A stretch of DNA of 15,009 nt from Bacteroidales bacterium (GTDB taxonomy: Bacteria > Bacteroidota > Bacteroidia > Bacteroidales > Muribaculaceae), in the NCBI GenBank assembly GCA_004555955.1, contig SFJG01000049.1, positions 1 to 15,009 of the forward strand. Reading direction: 5' to 3'. This document shows, one piece after another, positions 5,719 to 13,863 of the stretch; the first letter of the stretch is position 1; the number at the start of each line of letters is the position of its first letter. The position numbers and the translations under genes were made by a program. The notes beneath the pieces were generated by a model. It was not told the origin of the DNA. It did not search any database and saw only the letters and a program-made list of their open reading frames with translations.

Positions 5719-7185
5719 CTATTCGGCTACCATTTCAAGGATTTTTACAAGATGATTCCAGTATTTTTCCACAGCGGGAATGTGCATTGACTCTTTGGGA
5801 GTGTGAACGTCGCGGAGCGTCGGGCCGAACGAAATCATATCGAGTTTCGGGTTGAGTGCCAAGAAGTTGCCGCATTCCAGTCCGGCATGGAGCGAAGTGC
5901 AGAGCGGGGTGATGCCGTAGAGGTCTTCGTAGGCTTTGACGGCAATTTTCAGTATCTTGGAGTCCATATTGGGTTTCCAGCCCGGGTAGCCGTCGCCTTG
6001 AGCGATTTCGGCGCCGGCGAGAGTGAAGTGAGCGGCGATTTGGCTTGCGATGTCGAACTTGCGCGACTCTTCTTCGCTACGTTGTGAGGTGATGATTGTA
6101 ACAGTCTTTGCGGCCTTGTCTTGGCGGAACAGAGCGAGGTTGGTCGACGTACTTACCATACCTTCGATGCTGTGGCTCATAGCGATAACCGCGTTGGGAG
6201 CGGAGTGAGCGGCGAGGATGAGACGTTTGGCAGTGCACGGGTCGATGACTTCCGCCGGAGCGTCGACTGTTTCGAGTTTAAACACTTGGTTGCCTTCGAT
6301 TCCTTTGTATTCTTCGTCGATAACGGCTGCGTAGTTGTTGAAGCGAACGCGGAGGTCTTCCTTCTTGTCGGCAGGAACACCGATTACGGCGTATGCGTTG
6401 CCGGGGATAACGTTGCGGAGTTCGCCGCCGTCGATTTCAGCGAGAGCGAAGCCGCCGAAGTCGCCGTATAGGCTGTTGAGGAAGCGCACAAGCACCTTGT
6501 TTGCGTTAGCGCGACCAAGGTGGATGTCGGCGCCTGAGTGACCGCCCTTGAAGCCGTTGGTCGAGATTTTTACAAACGCATAACCGGCAGGAGCAGCTTC
6601 GGCGGTATATTTAAATGTTGCGGTTGTGTCGATACCGCCTGCGCAGCCAAGGAAAATCTGAGCTTCGTCTTCCGAGTCGAGGTTGATGAGGATAGAGCCT
6701 GTCATCATGCCTTCGCCTACGTTCTTGGCGCCGGTGAGACCGGTTTCTTCGTCGACGGTAAAGAGCGCTTCGAGCGGACCGTGAGCATAATCTTTGTCGA
6801 CCAAGGCAGCTAACGCGCCTGCCACGCCGATACCGTTGTCGGCGCCGAGTGTGGTCTTATAGTCTTTGGTGTGAACCCATTCTCCGTCGACCACGGCTTG
6901 AATCGGGTCGGTTTCGAAGTTGTGTGTCTCGGGCTTGGTCTGGTTGGGCACCATATCCATATGGCCTTGGAGGACAACAACGGGCGCATTTTCTTTGCCC
7001 GGGGTAGCCGGCACGCACATAGCAACGTTGCCTATGGCATCGGTTTTAGCCTCGATATTGTGTTTTTTTGCAAAGTCAAGGAGAAATTCGCGCATTTTAC
7101 CCTCTTTCTTGGAAGGGCGCGGCACTTGAGTAATCTCTGAGAAGATACCCCAAATCAGTTCCGGTTTAAGTTCTTTGATTGTCAT
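5719..7185 (-). CDS. pepD: Aminoacyl-histidine dipeptidase (peptidase D, M20 family)
   Basis: This 488-residue cytosolic zinc dipeptidase, usual length for PepD, hydrolyses Xaa-His and other unblocked dipeptides. Metal-site motifs appear in order: VLQGHMDMVP (H75, with D77 following), TTLGADNGIG (D116), FTVDEETGL (general base and ligand E146/E147), INLDSEDE (D170) and, near the end, RDVHTPKESMHI (H461). The SLHAGLECG segment is also typical of PepD. The start is ATG at 7185, and translation from it begins MTIKELKPELIWGIFSEIT, the normal PepD N-terminus. The stop is TAG at 5721-5719. No exact -7 box was found upstream; TTATTTTG at 7270-7263 (minus strand) is one mismatch away. It provides amino acids from peptides, which could complement the surface import system at the right of the window. 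Confidence 0.96.
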   Translation of the reverse strand: MTIKELKPELIWGIFSEITQVPRPSKKEGKMREFLLDFAKKHNIEAKTDAIGNVAMCVPATPGKENAPVVVLQGHMDMVPNQTKPETHNFETDPIQAVVDGEWVHTKDYKTTLGADNGIGVAGALAALVDKDYAHGPLEALFTVDEETGLTGAKNVGEGMMTGSILINLDSEDEAQIFLGCAGGIDTTATFKYTAEAAPAGYAFVKISTNGFKGGHSGADIHLGRANANKVLVRFLNSLYGDFGGFALAEIDGGELRNVIPGNAYAVIGVPADKKEDLRVRFNNYAAVIDEEYKGIEGNQVFKLETVDAPAEVIDPCTAKRLILAAHSAPNAVIAMSHSIEGMVSTSTNLALFRQDKAAKTVTIITSQRSEEESRKFDIASQIAAHFTLAGAEIAQGDGYPGWKPNMDSKILKIAVKAYEDLYGITPLCTSLHAGLECGNFLALNPKLDMISFGPTLRDVHTPKESMHIPAVEKYWNHLVKILEMVAE

Positions 7186-7305
7186 AATGTTTACAATTTT
7201 AAAATTAAACGCATTTATTTGAAAATTATTGTTAAATCAATCCTAAATCGAGGTGCAAGTTACAAAATAAATCCGAGTTAAGCTCAAATTTTCTTAGTCT
7301 TTTCA

Positions 7306-7313
7306 TATATTTG
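7306..7313 (+). promoter_or_regulatory. Possible -7 box for the small membrane protein-OmpH operon
   Basis: TATATTTG matches TAnnTTTG exactly and lies 18 bases before the GTG at 7332. No clear TTG -33 element is at the expected distance. It sits in the 146-base divergent region shared with pepD. Confidence 0.45.
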
Positions 7314-7331
7314 CAGTAAAATTTAAGAATT

Positions 7332-7490
7332 GTGTTGACGATAATCACGGCTATAGCAGTTTTGGCATTGTGTGTAGTGCTGTTGGGAGTAAGGATTTTC
7401 TTTGTTAAAGGAGGTAAATTTCCCACGACTCACGTGCACGGCAATCGAGCGTTGGCTGATAAGGGTATCCGATGCGCTAAAGAAGAATAA
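7332..7490 (+). CDS. Small single-pass membrane protein, 52 residues, GTG start
   Basis: Too short for a usual length cut-off, but a clean frame: it begins VLTIITAIAVLALCVVLLGV, continues RIFFVKGGKFPTTHVHGNR and ends ALADKGIRCAKEE with TAA at 7488-7490. Residues 2-24 form one hydrophobic helix, followed by a positively charged tail with KGGKFP-THV-GN-AL--KGI-C. I recall this tail pattern from small uncharacterised Bacteroidales membrane proteins, where it tends to read KGGKFPNTHVGGNKALRKKGI. The start is GTG at 7332 (TTG at 7335 is an alternative); an in-frame stop at 7317-7319 limits the frame. It is 21 bases upstream of the OmpH-like gene and probably co-transcribed. Function is unknown; a small inner-membrane partner in envelope assembly is a guess. 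Confidence 0.75.
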   Translation: MLTIITAIAVLALCVVLLGVRIFFVKGGKFPTTHVHGNRALADKGIRCAKEE

Positions 7491-7511
7491 AAATTAACTA
7501 AATAAATTATC

Positions 7512-8129
7512 ATGACAAAAATTACAAGATTTGCGAAGGTGTCGGCATTGATGTTGGCGGTGGCGATGTTTGCTGCCACAGGATGTTCGTCGGAAGGACA
7601 GGCAGATGCCAACGCCGGGAGTAATAACAAAAAGGCAACGAAGGAGGCAAATGCGTCGGCTTTGAAAGTGGCTTACGTCGACGAAGACTCGTTGATGAGC
7701 GGCTATAATTTTGCCAAAGACGTCAACGAAGCGTTGTTGCGTGCCGACAGTAAGTTGGAATCGGCTCGCCGTCAGAAAGAAAACGAGTTGCAACGCTTTG
7801 CGGGCGAAATCGAACGAAAATATAAGAGCAACGGCTACTTGACCGAGGCGAGTTTTAATGCCGACCAGGAGAAGTTGCAAAAGATGCAAGTTGATGCGCG
7901 TAACTATATGGACAACATGACCCGTTCGGCGCAGAACGAAGCGTTGATGAACAGCCAGCAGCTTCGCGACTCTGTCGACAAGTACATTGCCGAGTATTCC
8001 AAGAAGCAAGGCTATACGTTAGTGCTTCGCAAGGCTGCAACGTGGTATGTCGGCGACATTGACGATATTACAGCCGACGTCGTTAAAGGTCTTAACGCGC
8101 GTTATAATAAGGTGGATACTAAGAAGTAA
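7512..8129 (+). CDS. OmpH/Skp-family protein, predicted lipoprotein
   Basis: The 205-residue product starts with a hydrophobic segment ending in FAATGCSSEG, a lipobox-like site with C25, so it is predicted to be lipid-anchored after Lgt and signal peptidase II. A low-complexity Ala/Asn/Lys linker (26-50) leads into LKVAYVDEDSLMSGYNFAKD (51-70), which matches the start of the OmpH domain in Bacteroidales. A charged coiled-coil-like region (about 70-155) follows, then a closing strand segment (about 165-200, GYTLVLRKAATWYVGDIDDIT). Skp/OmpH proteins are periplasmic holdase chaperones for outer-membrane proteins; a tethered form would act at a membrane surface. TonB transporters such as the one at 8810 could be clients, which is inference. 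A strong terminator follows 21 bases after the stop. Confidence 0.85.
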   Translation: MTKITRFAKVSALMLAVAMFAATGCSSEGQADANAGSNNKKATKEANASALKVAYVDEDSLMSGYNFAKDVNEALLRADSKLESARRQKENELQRFAGEIERKYKSNGYLTEASFNADQEKLQKMQVDARNYMDNMTRSAQNEALMNSQQLRDSVDKYIAEYSKKQGYTLVLRKAATWYVGDIDDITADVVKGLNARYNKVDTKK

Positions 8130-8150
8130 AATCATTTTTATAAGTTATTC

Positions 8151-8185
8151 TCGGGCTGCGGCGGTGCCGTAGCCCGATTTTTTTT
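8151..8185 (+). terminator. Strong terminator of the OmpH operon
   Basis: TCGGGCTGCGGC (8151-8162) pairs with GCCGTAGCCCGA (8166-8177), with one G-T pair and a three-base loop. Eight T residues follow (8178-8185). Confidence 0.95.
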
Positions 8186-8203
8186 GCCGACACGGCGGTC
8201 GAG

Positions 8204-8217
8204 TGTTAAATTTAACA
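8204..8217. repeat. Perfect 14-bp palindrome TGTTAAATTTAACA
   Basis: TGTTAAA followed directly by its reverse complement TTTAACA. It lies just after the OmpH terminator and about 600 bases before the SusC start. It could be an operator for an unknown dimeric regulator; nothing else supports a role. Confidence 0.5.
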
Positions 8218-8443
8218 GTTACGATTTGTAAGCATGAAATACGTCGGATTTTTGGGATTTTATCAAAAAAGAGCAAAATCGGAAGAATTTTGAAGCATTT
8301 TATGTTTATGAATCACTTTTCGTTGCGGATGTTCGCCGATTTTCAGCGTTGTCGAGACCTTGTCGAGGTGGCGTGATTTCAAAATCGGCATCGTGATTCC
8401 GGTCGGGTGACGAGTTCCGTTGTCGGCGCGTAATTTGTTGTAA

Positions 8444-8457
8444 AACAGACGTCTGTT
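8444..8457. repeat. Perfect 14-bp palindrome AACAGACGTCTGTT
   Basis: AACAGAC followed directly by GTCTGTT, with no symmetry beyond these bases. It is about 55 bases upstream of the -33 element of the candidate SusC promoter, a plausible place for an activator site. Confidence 0.55.
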
Positions 8458-8510
8458 AAATTGTTTTTCTTTCTGCAAATGTCTTTTCTTGTTGCCGTTG
8501 GCGGCTGACT

Positions 8511-8544
8511 TTTGGTCACGAAATTTTTCAATTTATTAATTTTG
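8511..8544 (+). promoter_or_regulatory. Candidate promoter of the SusC-SusD-metallohydrolase operon
   Basis: TTTG (8511-8514), 22 bases, then TAATTTTG (8537-8544). The -7 box is exact; the spacer is slightly longer than the usual 19-21. No other exact TAnnTTTG on this strand was found between 8186 and 8809. If used, the mRNA would have a leader of about 260 bases. Confidence 0.5.
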
Positions 8545-8666
8545 TGCTATGAAAAATTATGAGTAACTTAGCAAAGTGATAACAGAACGGTAATAATTTG
8601 TCAAAAGACATAGATTTTAAGGATACGAAAAGTAGTTAGATAGTATTCTAAAAAACATTTTTTTGG

Positions 8667-8709
8667 CTCTTGATTCTTAAAATTCGCGTAGAATTTAACA
8701 AATCAAGAG
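8667..8709. promoter_or_regulatory. Large hairpin in the probable SusC mRNA leader
   Basis: CTCTTGATT (8667-8675) pairs perfectly with AATCAAGAG (8701-8709). Inside, TTAAAATTC (8677-8685) pairs with GAATTTAA (8691-8698) with one bulged A, closing a five-base loop GCGTA. Neither side is followed by a T run on its own strand, so it does not look like a terminator. It is 100 bases before the SusC start and could control translation or mRNA stability, or bind a protein as DNA. Confidence 0.6.
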
Positions 8710-8809
8710 GGTTTATTTTGATGCCTATTACCGAGTCGGAGTGATTCGACGCTGTTAGAACATAGACAAGAAAAATAAATAAGTAATAAATAAACAGATT
8801 AAAGTATTT

Positions 8810-11800
8810 ATGAGACTTAAGAATTTTGTCATTCTGTTGGCGATGGCTATTCTCGCGATTCCGGCTCATGCACAGATGAAGGTAAGCGGAGTAGTTGTTC
8901 AAGCCGATGATGGCGAGCCGGTAATCGGTGCGACCATCAAAGTTAAGGGGAGTCCTGCGATAGGTGCTGCAACTGACCTTGACGGAAAGTTTACCCTTTC
9001 AGTCCCCTCATCAAAATCAGTTCTTATTGTTTCTTATGTCGGAATGACGACAAAAGAAGTTAAGGCGAGTGCTAACGTAAAGATAGCGCTCGAGAGTAGT
9101 TCGCAACAACTTCAAGAGGTCGTAGTGACCGGTATGCAGAAGATGGACAAGCGTATGTTTACCGGAGCGACCACGCAGATTAGCGCCTCGGAAGCAAAGC
9201 TCGACGGTGTGGCTGACATCAGCCGTTCGCTCGAGGGTAAGGCAGCCGGCGTGTCGGTGCAAAACGTGTCGGGTACGTTCGGTACGGCGCCGAAGATTCG
9301 CGTGCGCGGTGCAACGTCAATCTATGGTACGTCGAAGCCGCTGTGGGTTGTCGACGGCGTGATTCTTGAAGATAATGTGGAAGTGTCTGCCGACGAGCTC
9401 TCGTCGGGTGATGCCGTTACACTGATTTCTTCGGCGATTGCCGGCTTGAACGCTGACGACATCGAAAGTTTCCAGATTCTTAAGGACGGTTCGGCTACCT
9501 CTATATATGGTGCGCGTGCGATGGCAGGTGTCATCGTCGTTACCACCAAGCAAGGTAAGTCGGGCTCGACAAGCATCAACTATACAGGTGAGTTTACCAC
9601 CCGTCTCAAACCCAACTACAGCAACTTCAACATCTGTAACTCGCAAGAGCAGATGGGTATCTACAAAGAAATGGAGCAAAAAGGTTGGTTGGAGTTCGCT
9701 TCAATTGCCAACTCTTCAAGTTCGGGTATCTACGGTACGATGTACAAACTCATCGACCAATACAATTCAACATCCGGCAAGTTTGGTCTCGCCAACACCG
9801 AAGCGGCAAAGAACGCATACCTTCGCGAGGCTGAGTTCCGCAACACCGACTGGTTCGACTTGCTCTTCTCCAACGCATTGCAGCATAACCACGCCATCAG
9901 CATCAGCGGCGGTACCGATAAAGGTAAATTCTATACATCGTTGTCGGTAATGCAAGACCCGGGATGGTCGAAGCAGAGCGAGGTGCAACGCTACACATTC
10001 AACGCCAATGCATCTTACGACCTGTCGAAGACCTTGCGCGTCAAGATTCTTACCAGCGACAGCTACCGTAAGCAAAAAGCGCCCGGCACGTTGAGTCAAG
10101 ACGTCGACGTCGTCAGCGGCGAGGTTAAGCGCGGCTTCGATATCAACCCGTATAGCTACGCCCTCAACACGTCGCGTACTACCGACCCGAATGCTACGCT
10201 GACTCGTAACTATGCGTCGTTTAACATCTTCGACGAACTCAATAACAACTATATCGACCTCAACATCGTCGACCTCAAGTTCCAGGGCGAAATCAACTGG
10301 CGCCCGATTCGCGGACTCGAATTCAACGCCATCGGCGCATTCCGCTACAACTCGTCGACCCAAAACCACTACGTTAAGGACAATAGCAACCAGGCTAACG
10401 CATACCGCGCAGGTATCGACCCCGAAAATGCTACTATCCGCGCAAGCAACCCGTACCTCTATACCGACCCCGACGACCCCAACTCGTTGCCTATCTCGGT
10501 ACTTCCCAAGGGCGGTATTCTATATCACGACGTCTACTCGTTGTCGCAATACGACTTCCGCGGCACCGTTCAATATGTTAAGGATTTCAAAGACATCCAC
10601 GTGCTGAACGTCCTCGCCGGCGCCGAAATGAGCTCCATTGACCGCCATGCAGAGGCTTACACCGCTTGGGGTATCTGCTACGAAAACGGTAACATCCCCT
10701 TCGTCGACTGGCATCTGTTCAAACAAATGGTCGAAGAAAACGGCTCATACTATAGCGACGTGTGGACATATCGTCGCAACGCCGCATTCTTTGCTACTGC
10801 CAACTACGCTCTTCGCAACAAATACATCATCAACGGTACTATCCGTTACGAAGGTTCTAACAAACTCGGTCGCTCCAAACAATCACGCTGGTTGCCTACC
10901 TGGAACGTGTCGGGCGCTTGGAACGCTTCCGAAGAATCGTGGTTCGAAAATCCCGTAGTGTCGCACGCAAAAGTTCGTGCTTCTTACTCTCTTACCGGTG
11001 AGAGCGGTCCGAGCTATGTGTCGAACGCTTTGGCTATCTACAACTCAACCAGACCTTGGCGCCCCGTTGCCGACGCCAACGAACTCGGCCTCTATCTCGA
11101 AGAATTGGCTAACAGCGAACTTACCTACGAGAAAAAACATGAGTTCGACCTCGGTGTTGACCTCGGTTTTATCGACAACCGCATCAACTTCGTGTTCGAC
11201 TGGTATACGCGTAACAACTACGACCTCATCGGACGTATCTACACAGAAGGTGTCGGCGGTGTGACAAGCAAGTATGCCAACGTGGCTTCGATGGCTTCAC
11301 ACGGCGTCGAGTTTACAGTGTCGACTCGCAACATCGAAACAAAAGACTTCTCTTGGGGTACCGACCTTACATTCTCGTACGCCAAGAACAAAATTACCGA
11401 CCTCGAATCGCGTAGCCGCGTTATCGACCTCGTGCAAGGCACAGGTTTCCCCTTGGAAGGCTACCCCGTACGTGCTATCTTCTCAATTCCCTTCGTAGGT
11501 CTTAACGACGAAGGTATTCCCCAAATCATCAACGAAAAGGGCGAAGTGACAACCACGGATATCAACTTCCAAGACTTCGAAAACCTCGACTTCCTCAAGT
11601 ATGAAGGTCCCGTCGACCCCGTCTACACCGGCGGTTTCGGTAACACCTTCCGTTGGAAAAACTGGAAAGCAAACGTCTTTATGACATACTCGTTCGGCAA
11701 CAAGATTCGCCTCGACCCGGTGTTCTCGTCGGCATACAGCGACCTTTCGGCTATGCCTAAAGAATTCAAAAACCGTTGGATTAAGCCCGGCGACGAACTC

Positions 11801-12133
11801 ATTACCAACATCCCGGCAATCGCTTCTCGCCGTCAAGTCTACAACGACTACACCCTCGGCTATGCTTACAACGCTTACAACTACTCGACAGCGCGTATCG
11901 CCGACGGTGGCTTTATCCGCCTCAAAGAGGTTTCGTTGACCTACGACGTGCCCAAGTCGTTCCTCGAAAAGATTCGTTTCAAGAGCGCTTCTATCAAGGT
12001 GCAAGCAACCAACCTTTGCTTGCTCTATGCCGACAAGAAACTCAATGGTCAAGACCCCGAATTCTTCAACTCGGGTGGTGTGGCTACACCGATGCCTAAG
12101 CAGTTTACTTTCACTTTGAGATTAGGTCTTTAA
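8810..12133 (+). CDS. SusC/RagA-family TonB-dependent outer-membrane transporter
   Basis: The 1107-residue product should form a 22-strand outer-membrane barrel taking up a large substrate delivered by SusD, powered by TonB/ExbBD. The order is: signal peptide (MRLKNFVILLAMAILAIPAHA, 1-21); a carboxypeptidase-regulatory-like beta-sandwich (about 24-96) with VSGVVVQADDGEPVIGATI and TDLDGKFTLSV; a TonB box-like LQEVVVTG (101-108); the plug (about 115-250) with SLEGKAAGVSV, IRVRGATSIYG, PLWVVDGVILED, and ILKDGSATSIYGARAMAGVI; then the barrel, ending in QFTFTLRLGL. No STN signalling domain precedes the sandwich, so control through an anti-sigma/ECF pair is unlikely. It is first of three tightly linked genes, 21 bases before the susD-like gene. 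The substrate cannot be read from sequence. Confidence 0.97.
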   Translation: MRLKNFVILLAMAILAIPAHAQMKVSGVVVQADDGEPVIGATIKVKGSPAIGAATDLDGKFTLSVPSSKSVLIVSYVGMTTKEVKASANVKIALESSSQQLQEVVVTGMQKMDKRMFTGATTQISASEAKLDGVADISRSLEGKAAGVSVQNVSGTFGTAPKIRVRGATSIYGTSKPLWVVDGVILEDNVEVSADELSSGDAVTLISSAIAGLNADDIESFQILKDGSATSIYGARAMAGVIVVTTKQGKSGSTSINYTGEFTTRLKPNYSNFNICNSQEQMGIYKEMEQKGWLEFASIANSSSSGIYGTMYKLIDQYNSTSGKFGLANTEAAKNAYLREAEFRNTDWFDLLFSNALQHNHAISISGGTDKGKFYTSLSVMQDPGWSKQSEVQRYTFNANASYDLSKTLRVKILTSDSYRKQKAPGTLSQDVDVVSGEVKRGFDINPYSYALNTSRTTDPNATLTRNYASFNIFDELNNNYIDLNIVDLKFQGEINWRPIRGLEFNAIGAFRYNSSTQNHYVKDNSNQANAYRAGIDPENATIRASNPYLYTDPDDPNSLPISVLPKGGILYHDVYSLSQYDFRGTVQYVKDFKDIHVLNVLAGAEMSSIDRHAEAYTAWGICYENGNIPFVDWHLFKQMVEENGSYYSDVWTYRRNAAFFATANYALRNKYIINGTIRYEGSNKLGRSKQSRWLPTWNVSGAWNASEESWFENPVVSHAKVRASYSLTGESGPSYVSNALAIYNSTRPWRPVADANELGLYLEELANSELTYEKKHEFDLGVDLGFIDNRINFVFDWYTRNNYDLIGRIYTEGVGGVTSKYANVASMASHGVEFTVSTRNIETKDFSWGTDLTFSYAKNKITDLESRSRVIDLVQGTGFPLEGYPVRAIFSIPFVGLNDEGIPQIINEKGEVTTTDINFQDFENLDFLKYEGPVDPVYTGGFGNTFRWKNWKANVFMTYSFGNKIRLDPVFSSAYSDLSAMPKEFKNRWIKPGDELITNIPAIASRRQVYNDYTLGYAYNAYNYSTARIADGGFIRLKEVSLTYDVPKSFLEKIRFKSASIKVQATNLCLLYADKKLNGQDPEFFNSGGVATPMPKQFTFTLRLGL

Positions 12134-12154
12134 TAGTTTAAACGCAGATAAATT

Positions 12155-13861
12155 ATGAAACTTAAATATATAGCAATTATAGCGGCATTGGCATCGATTG
12201 GTCTGAGTTCGTGCGACGACTTCCTCGACAAGGTGCCCGATACCCGCGTCGAACTCAATTCGCCGGAGAAACTCCGCCTGCTTATGGTCAGCGGCTATAC
12301 CGAAACCAACTACGGTATCCTTACCGAACTGATGACCGACAATATGATTGACAACAACTCTACGTCGTCGACCGGTGTTCGTTACAACCTTCCGGCATAC
12401 GGACGCCAAGACGATGAGGCTTTCGCCTGGGAACCCGTTGTCAGCGATACCGGTTCCGACTCTCCGTCGGGAATCTGGGAAGGTTGCTACCACGCAATCG
12501 CAACTTGTAACGCCGTGCTCGAAGGCGTGGCTAAACTCGAAGATGAAGGCCGTGGCGACGAAGTGTCGGCTGTCAAAGGCGAAGCCCTCGTGAGCCGCGC
12601 TTATCACTACTTCGTGCTCGCTAACGTGTTCTGTATGCCCTATCGCGGCCCCGAACTCAGCAAGCAATATCCGGGCGTGCCTTATGTCACCGAGCCCGAA
12701 ACCACCGTGCTCGTTCACTACGACCGCGGCAACCTCGCCGACCTCTATGCAAACATCGAGAAAGACCTTGAAGCCGGTCTGCCGTTAATCAACGATGGTA
12801 GCTACGAAGTGCCTAAATATCACTTCAACAAGGCAGCAGCGCACGCTTTTGCCGCTCGCTTCTACTTGTTTACCCGTCAGTACGAAAAATGCGTTGAGCA
12901 TGCCGACCAAGTGTTCGGCGGTGCAGGTATGGACCCCTCGGGATATATGTCGCAGATTTGGGCGCAGACCAACCTCTACTATCTCTCCGACTTCGGCCGT
13001 TACTACACCGACATGACTCAACAACGCAACTTGATGCTCATCCCGACCTATTCGCAGGCTTGGCGCCACTTCATCGGCGGTCTCCGTTATGCTTGCAACC
13101 GCGAGGCTAAGCGCGCAACCATCCAAGGCCCCGGCCCGACGTGGGAAAAGTGCCGCTACTCGTCGTCGGCTACCAAAGAGTCGTTCTCGCTCAACCCGTG
13201 CTTCCTTGCCATGTCGTTCGTCAATGGCAAACAAGAGTACGGCACATATTTCGGCGCCGCTGTCGCTGAGTTCTTCGAATATACCGACAAAGTTTCCGGC
13301 ATCGGCTACACTCACATCGTGCGCTCCGAATTCACGGGCGAAGAAACCCTTCTCTGTCGCGCCGAAGCAAAACTCTACCTCAACGACATCGAGGGTTGCG
13401 TTGCCGACCTCACGGTTTGGGACGAGGCTCACAAGAAAAACTCGTCGACCGACGACCGTACGATTCCTCTCACTCGCGAGTGCATCGAGGCATTCTATGC
13501 AACCGACAAAGACGGCTTCGGCATCGTTAAGCCACTCCACATCGATGAGGTCTATCCAGGTAGCGGCTATAGCGTGAATTCCGCCATCGAGCCTTATCTG
13601 CAATGCGTGCTCCACTTCCGCCGCATCGAGAACATCCACAACGGTATGCGTTGGTTCGACATCAAGCGTTACGGCTTGGAAATTACTCACGTAATCGGTA
13701 CCGATCGCGTCGAAAATCTTACCATGCTCGACTCGCGCAAGGCTATCCAAATCCCTGCCGAAGTTATCGCTGCCGGTATGGAACCTAACGAGCGTTTGAC
13801 CACCCCGTCGAACTCTGATGATGCAGTTGTCGCTAAAGGTTATTACAAAAAAGTTGATTAA
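12155..13861 (+). CDS. SusD/RagB-family surface substrate-binding lipoprotein
   Basis: The 568-residue product would form the lid of the SusC channel at the cell surface and capture the substrate. It has a lipoprotein signal (MKLKYIAIIAALASIGLSSC) with lipidated C20, followed at once by DDFLD. Acidic residues after the cysteine resemble the Bacteroidetes lipoprotein export signal for the outer surface. SusD features include the N-terminal CDDFLDKVPD segment, IWEGCYHAIATCNAVLEGV (about 108-126), TPR-like helices such as AAAHAFAARFYLFTRQYEKC, and the C-terminal HFRRIENIHNGMRWFDIKRY block that matches the ER--EF-GE--RWFDLKR pattern of the family. The stop is two bases before the next ATG, so all three genes should be one mRNA. 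Confidence 0.96.
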   Translation: MKLKYIAIIAALASIGLSSCDDFLDKVPDTRVELNSPEKLRLLMVSGYTETNYGILTELMTDNMIDNNSTSSTGVRYNLPAYGRQDDEAFAWEPVVSDTGSDSPSGIWEGCYHAIATCNAVLEGVAKLEDEGRGDEVSAVKGEALVSRAYHYFVLANVFCMPYRGPELSKQYPGVPYVTEPETTVLVHYDRGNLADLYANIEKDLEAGLPLINDGSYEVPKYHFNKAAAHAFAARFYLFTRQYEKCVEHADQVFGGAGMDPSGYMSQIWAQTNLYYLSDFGRYYTDMTQQRNLMLIPTYSQAWRHFIGGLRYACNREAKRATIQGPGPTWEKCRYSSSATKESFSLNPCFLAMSFVNGKQEYGTYFGAAVAEFFEYTDKVSGIGYTHIVRSEFTGEETLLCRAEAKLYLNDIEGCVADLTVWDEAHKKNSSTDDRTIPLTRECIEAFYATDKDGFGIVKPLHIDEVYPGSGYSVNSAIEPYLQCVLHFRRIENIHNGMRWFDIKRYGLEITHVIGTDRVENLTMLDSRKAIQIPAEVIAAGMEPNERLTTPSNSDDAVVAKGYYKKVD

Positions 13862-13863
13862 TT

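Larger units (their letters stand above)
8186..8511. other. Gene-free region before the SusC operon
   Basis: No credible coding region or RNA gene was recognised. It holds two perfect 14-bp palindromes (listed separately) and a tandem 8-base repeat TTGTCGAG at 8349-8356 and 8360-8367. A minus-strand frame of 71 codons (8478-8263) lacks a recognisable promoter or protein-like composition and was not called. Confidence 0.5.

Noticed and set aside
7259..7266. GTTACAAA, the same word as in the proposed PerR operator
   Set aside because: It is a single half without a symmetric partner and coincides with a degenerate -7 box (TTATTTTG) facing pepD, so it is better explained as promoter sequence.
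8349..8367. Tandem 8-base repeat TTGTCGAG with a three-base spacer
   Set aside because: TCGA-containing words are common throughout this DNA, and two copies alone are not enough to call an operator.
8263..8478. Minus-strand frame of 71 codons in the region before the SusC gene
   Set aside because: No CAAAnnTA (minus-strand -7 box) is near, there is no signal or domain, and the frame crosses the 8444-8457 palindrome. Chance frame in gene-free DNA is more likely.
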